This document shows, piece after piece, positions 22,402 through 25,039 of a stretch of 25,039 nucleotides of DNA. A model generated the notes under the pieces. The model worked only from the letters and a program-made list of their open reading frames with translations, had not been told where the DNA came from and did no database searches. Source of the stretch: Oscillospiraceae bacterium (GTDB lineage: Bacteria; Bacillota; Clostridia; UMGS1883); assembly GCA_015069065.1 (NCBI GenBank), contig SVJI01000004.1, positions 1 through 25,039 of the forward strand. The letters are read 5' to 3'. Position 1 is the first letter of the stretch, and each line of letters starts with the position of its first letter. The position numbers and the translations under genes are program-made.

Positions 22402-25039
22402 ATGTTTACGCATTTACACGTACACAGTGAATATAGCTTACTCGATGGCATGTGCCGTATAAAAGAGCTTCCCAAACGCGCAAAAGAACTGGGGCAGACG
22501 TCAATTGCGTTAACTGACCACGGCGTTATGTATGGTGTTGTCGATTTTTATAAGGCATGTGTCGCAGAGGGTATTAAGCCAATAATCGGATGCGAGGTTT
22601 ATACTACAAAAAACAGATTGGATAAAACCGGAGGCAGGGGAGAAAACGAAACAAATCACCTTATACTTCTGTGCAAAAACGAGGAAGGGTATAATAACCT
22701 GATTCAGATAGTTTCAGCAGGCTTTGTTGACGGGTTTTATTACAGACCGCGTGTGGATATGGATGTACTCAGACAGTACAGAGGTGGAATTATTGCTCTT
22801 TCTGCATGCCTTGCAGGAGAAATTCCCAAGCTTCTCCTTTCAGGAAATTTTGACAAAGCAAAAGCTGTAGTTAATGAATACAAGGAATTATTTGACGAAT
22901 TTTATATAGAACTTCAGGACCATGGTATAGAAGAACAGAAAAAACTAAATCCGCTTCTCGTTAAGCTTGCTAAGGAAACGGATACTCCGCTTGTAGCAAC
23001 TAACGACGTGCATTATATTAAATCTGATGATGCAAAAAATCAGGATGTACTTCTTTGCATACAAACAGGAAAAACACTGGAAGATGAAAACAGAATGCGT
23101 TTTGAAACGGAAGAGTTTTATGTTAAAAGCGAAGAAGAAATGCGTAAACTTTTCCCATATGCACCAGAAGCAATTGAAAACACCCAGTTAATTGCCGAAA
23201 AATGCAATTTTGAATTTAAATTCGGAGAAAGACACCTCCCGTCGTACGCTGTTCCTGACGGTTACGAACCTTTTGATTATCTGCATTTCCTGTGCGAAAA
23301 CGGTTTAAAAAAGCGTTATACAGAGCCTACACAGGACCTTTATGACCGCCTTGAGTATGAGCTTAATGTTATAAAGGACATGGGCTTTACAGACTATTTC
23401 CTTATAGTTTGGGATTTTATAAATTATGCAAAGCAAAACGGCATACCCGTAGGTCCCGGAAGAGGTAGTGCCGCAGGCAGTATAGTTGCCTTTACACTCG
23501 GCATAACAGACGTAGAACCTACAAGATACAACTTAATTTTCGAACGCTTTCTTAATCCTGAAAGAGTAAGTATGCCTGATATTGATATAGACTTTTGTCC
23601 TAAGCGGCGCTCAGAGGTAATTAACTACGTAATTGAAAAATACGGCACAGAAAACGTTAGCCAAATCGGAACCTTTGGTACGATGAAGGCAAGAGGTGCT
23701 ATTCGGGATTGCGGCAGGGTACTTGGTATGCCTTATAACGAAGTTGATGTTGTCGCAAAAATGATTCCTATGGATTTAGGGATGACACTTGATTTAGCTC
23801 TTGAAAATCCAAAACTTCAGCAGGTTTATAATTCATCTCCCGAAATAAGAAAGCTTATAGATACTGCTCGTTCTGTTGAAGGCTTACCGAGAAATATAGG
23901 TACTCATGCTGCAGGTGTAGTAATTGCAGGAAATAAGGTGTCAAGTTATGTACCTATACAGCGTAGCGATGATATAATATCAACACAATACACCAAGGAC
24001 ACTGTTGAAGAACTAGGTCTGTTAAAGATGGACTTTTTAGGTCTCAGAAACCTTACTGTAATTGAAGATACGGTGAAAATTGCCAAATCTATGGGCATAG
24101 ACATCGATATGAATAACATAGATTATAATGTACCTGAAGTATATGAGATGATTTCTGAGGGTGATACTGACGGCGTATTTCAGCTTGAAAGCGGTGGCAT
24201 GAGAGCCTTCATGAGGAAACTACAACCACAAAACATCGAAGATATAACTGCAGGTATTGCGCTCTACAGACCAGGTCCGATGGATTTCATTCCTGAGTAT
24301 GTTAAAAATAAAATGAATCCTGAGAATATAACATATAAGCATCCGCTATTAAAAGACATTTTAGAAATGACTTATGGATGTATTGTATATCAGGAACAGG
24401 TTATGCAAATTGTCCGTACTCTGGCGGGCTTTTCAATGGGACGTGCAGATGAAGTGCGTCGTGCAATGAGTAAGAAAAAGGCAAAGGAAATGCAAAAGGC
24501 GCGGCAGAGCTTCATTTATGGCGAAGATAATGATGACGGCTCAGTAAGATTTGTTGGGTGTGTACGCAACGGAATAGACGAAAAAACAGCACAAAAAATA
24601 TTTGATGATATGGATGCATTTGCACAATATGCATTCAATAAAAGTCATGCTGCCGCTTATTCTTTTGTAACATATCAGACTGCATACCTTAAGTGCTTGT
24701 ATCCTGCGCAATTCATGGCGGCTCTCATTTCAAGTGTTATGGATAATTCAAATAAAGTTGCCGCATATATAAATAACTGCACACAAAACGGAATAAAGGT
24801 TCTTCCGCCGGATATAAATAAGAGTATGGCAGATTTCTCCGTAGAAAATAATAATATACGTTTTGGACTCACAACCATTAAAAATGTTGGTGACACCTTT
24901 GTGCGGAAATGTGTAAAGGAACGAACTGAACACGGAGAATATAAGAGTATCCGTGACTTTGTATCAAGGATGCTGGGAGACCTCAATAAAAGAAGCATTG
25001 AATGTCTTATTAAAAGCGGTGCTTTTGATTCCTTGAATG
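22402..25039 (+). CDS. dnaE: DNA polymerase III alpha subunit DnaE (3' end outside window)
   Basis: An open frame of 879 codons runs off the right edge, covering most of a replicative polymerase. The PHP domain starts at once (HLHVHSEYSLLDG, 4-16). The polymerase region contains GPGRGSAAGSIVAF, then PDIDIDFCP with Asp393, Asp395 and Asp397. LLKMDFLGLRNLTV follows with Asp544, the counterpart of the third catalytic Asp of E. coli DnaE. ALYRPGPMDFIPEYV and FNKSHAAAYSFVTYQTAYLK are typical of the palm and fingers. The start is ATG 22402 with GGAGG 10 bases upstream. Clostridia usually also have PolC, in which case DnaE assists lagging-strand priming; PolC is not in the window. The whiA-dnaE order is common in Clostridia. 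Confidence 0.97.
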   Translation, partial: MFTHLHVHSEYSLLDGMCRIKELPKRAKELGQTSIALTDHGVMYGVVDFYKACVAEGIKPIIGCEVYTTKNRLDKTGGRGENETNHLILLCKNEEGYNNLIQIVSAGFVDGFYYRPRVDMDVLRQYRGGIIALSACLAGEIPKLLLSGNFDKAKAVVNEYKELFDEFYIELQDHGIEEQKKLNPLLVKLAKETDTPLVATNDVHYIKSDDAKNQDVLLCIQTGKTLEDENRMRFETEEFYVKSEEEMRKLFPYAPEAIENTQLIAEKCNFEFKFGERHLPSYAVPDGYEPFDYLHFLCENGLKKRYTEPTQDLYDRLEYELNVIKDMGFTDYFLIVWDFINYAKQNGIPVGPGRGSAAGSIVAFTLGITDVEPTRYNLIFERFLNPERVSMPDIDIDFCPKRRSEVINYVIEKYGTENVSQIGTFGTMKARGAIRDCGRVLGMPYNEVDVVAKMIPMDLGMTLDLALENPKLQQVYNSSPEIRKLIDTARSVEGLPRNIGTHAAGVVIAGNKVSSYVPIQRSDDIISTQYTKDTVEELGLLKMDFLGLRNLTVIEDTVKIAKSMGIDIDMNNIDYNVPEVYEMISEGDTDGVFQLESGGMRAFMRKLQPQNIEDITAGIALYRPGPMDFIPEYVKNKMNPENITYKHPLLKDILEMTYGCIVYQEQVMQIVRTLAGFSMGRADEVRRAMSKKKAKEMQKARQSFIYGEDNDDGSVRFVGCVRNGIDEKTAQKIFDDMDAFAQYAFNKSHAAAYSFVTYQTAYLKCLYPAQFMAALISSVMDNSNKVAAYINNCTQNGIKVLPPDINKSMADFSVENNNIRFGLTTIKNVGDTFVRKCVKERTEHGEYKSIRDFVSRMLGDLNKRSIECLIKSGAFDSLN

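Noticed and set aside
1..25039. CRISPR, mobile elements, tRNA/rRNA, riboswitches, defence systems
   Set aside because: No spaced direct repeats, transposase or integrase frames, tRNA-like folds or known aptamer cores were seen; almost all sequence is accounted for by core genes.

Overview
The window reads as chromosomal core DNA of an AT-rich, low-GC Gram-positive bacterium of class Clostridia. Supporting points are strong GGAGG-type Shine-Dalgarno (SD) sites, good sigma-A-type promoters, a DUF4317 protein, a SpoVAE-type sporulation protein, and HPr kinase, RapZ and WhiA. I cannot name the genus. No tRNA, rRNA, CRISPR array, transposase, phage gene or riboswitch was recognised. No gene-free stretch exceeds about 190 bases.

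Region 1 (1-7717) holds a DUF4317 gene on the minus strand that runs off the left edge. Divergent from it is a citrate synthase gene. Next come a secreted protein with five tandem 'DG...GW' repeats, NAD-dependent DNA ligase (ligA) and the two subunits of an iron-sulfur class I fumarase. A lone small P-loop protein of unknown function follows, with its own strong promoter. Two back-to-back hairpins close the region. Citrate synthase and fumarase are the only central-carbon enzymes seen.

Region 2 (7718-9724, minus strand) holds an AraC-family regulator, spoVAE without its usual spoVA partners, and upp (uracil salvage) with its own promoter. The AraC gene diverges from pyrH, and the two promoters interleave over a 17-bp palindrome.

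Region 3 (9836 to the right edge, plus strand) is an unbroken run of 16 tightly packed housekeeping genes: pyrH, frr, uppS, cdsA, dxr, rseP, nusB, xseA, xseB, ispA, prfA, hprK, murB, rapZ, whiA, dnaE. Gaps are mostly under 30 bases or are overlaps (ATGA, TAATG, TAA directly followed by TTG), so long co-transcribed units with translational coupling are likely. The run joins UMP kinase and ribosome recycling to isoprenoid, lipid-carrier and phospholipid synthesis (dxr, ispA, uppS, cdsA), envelope proteolysis and cell wall (rseP, murB), DNA repair and replication (xseAB, dnaE), translation termination (prfA) and carbon regulation (hprK, rapZ). The usual neighbours rpsB-tsf (before pyrH), ispG/polC (near rseP), prmC (near prfA) and yvcK (between rapZ and whiA) are absent here.

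I saw no clear new defence or mobile system. The items most worth checking are the repeat-bearing secreted protein, the solitary P-loop protein, the terminator that abuts the ligA SD, perfect hairpins inside the fumarase and uppS genes, the AraC/pyrH control region, the orphan spoVAE, and the missing yvcK.
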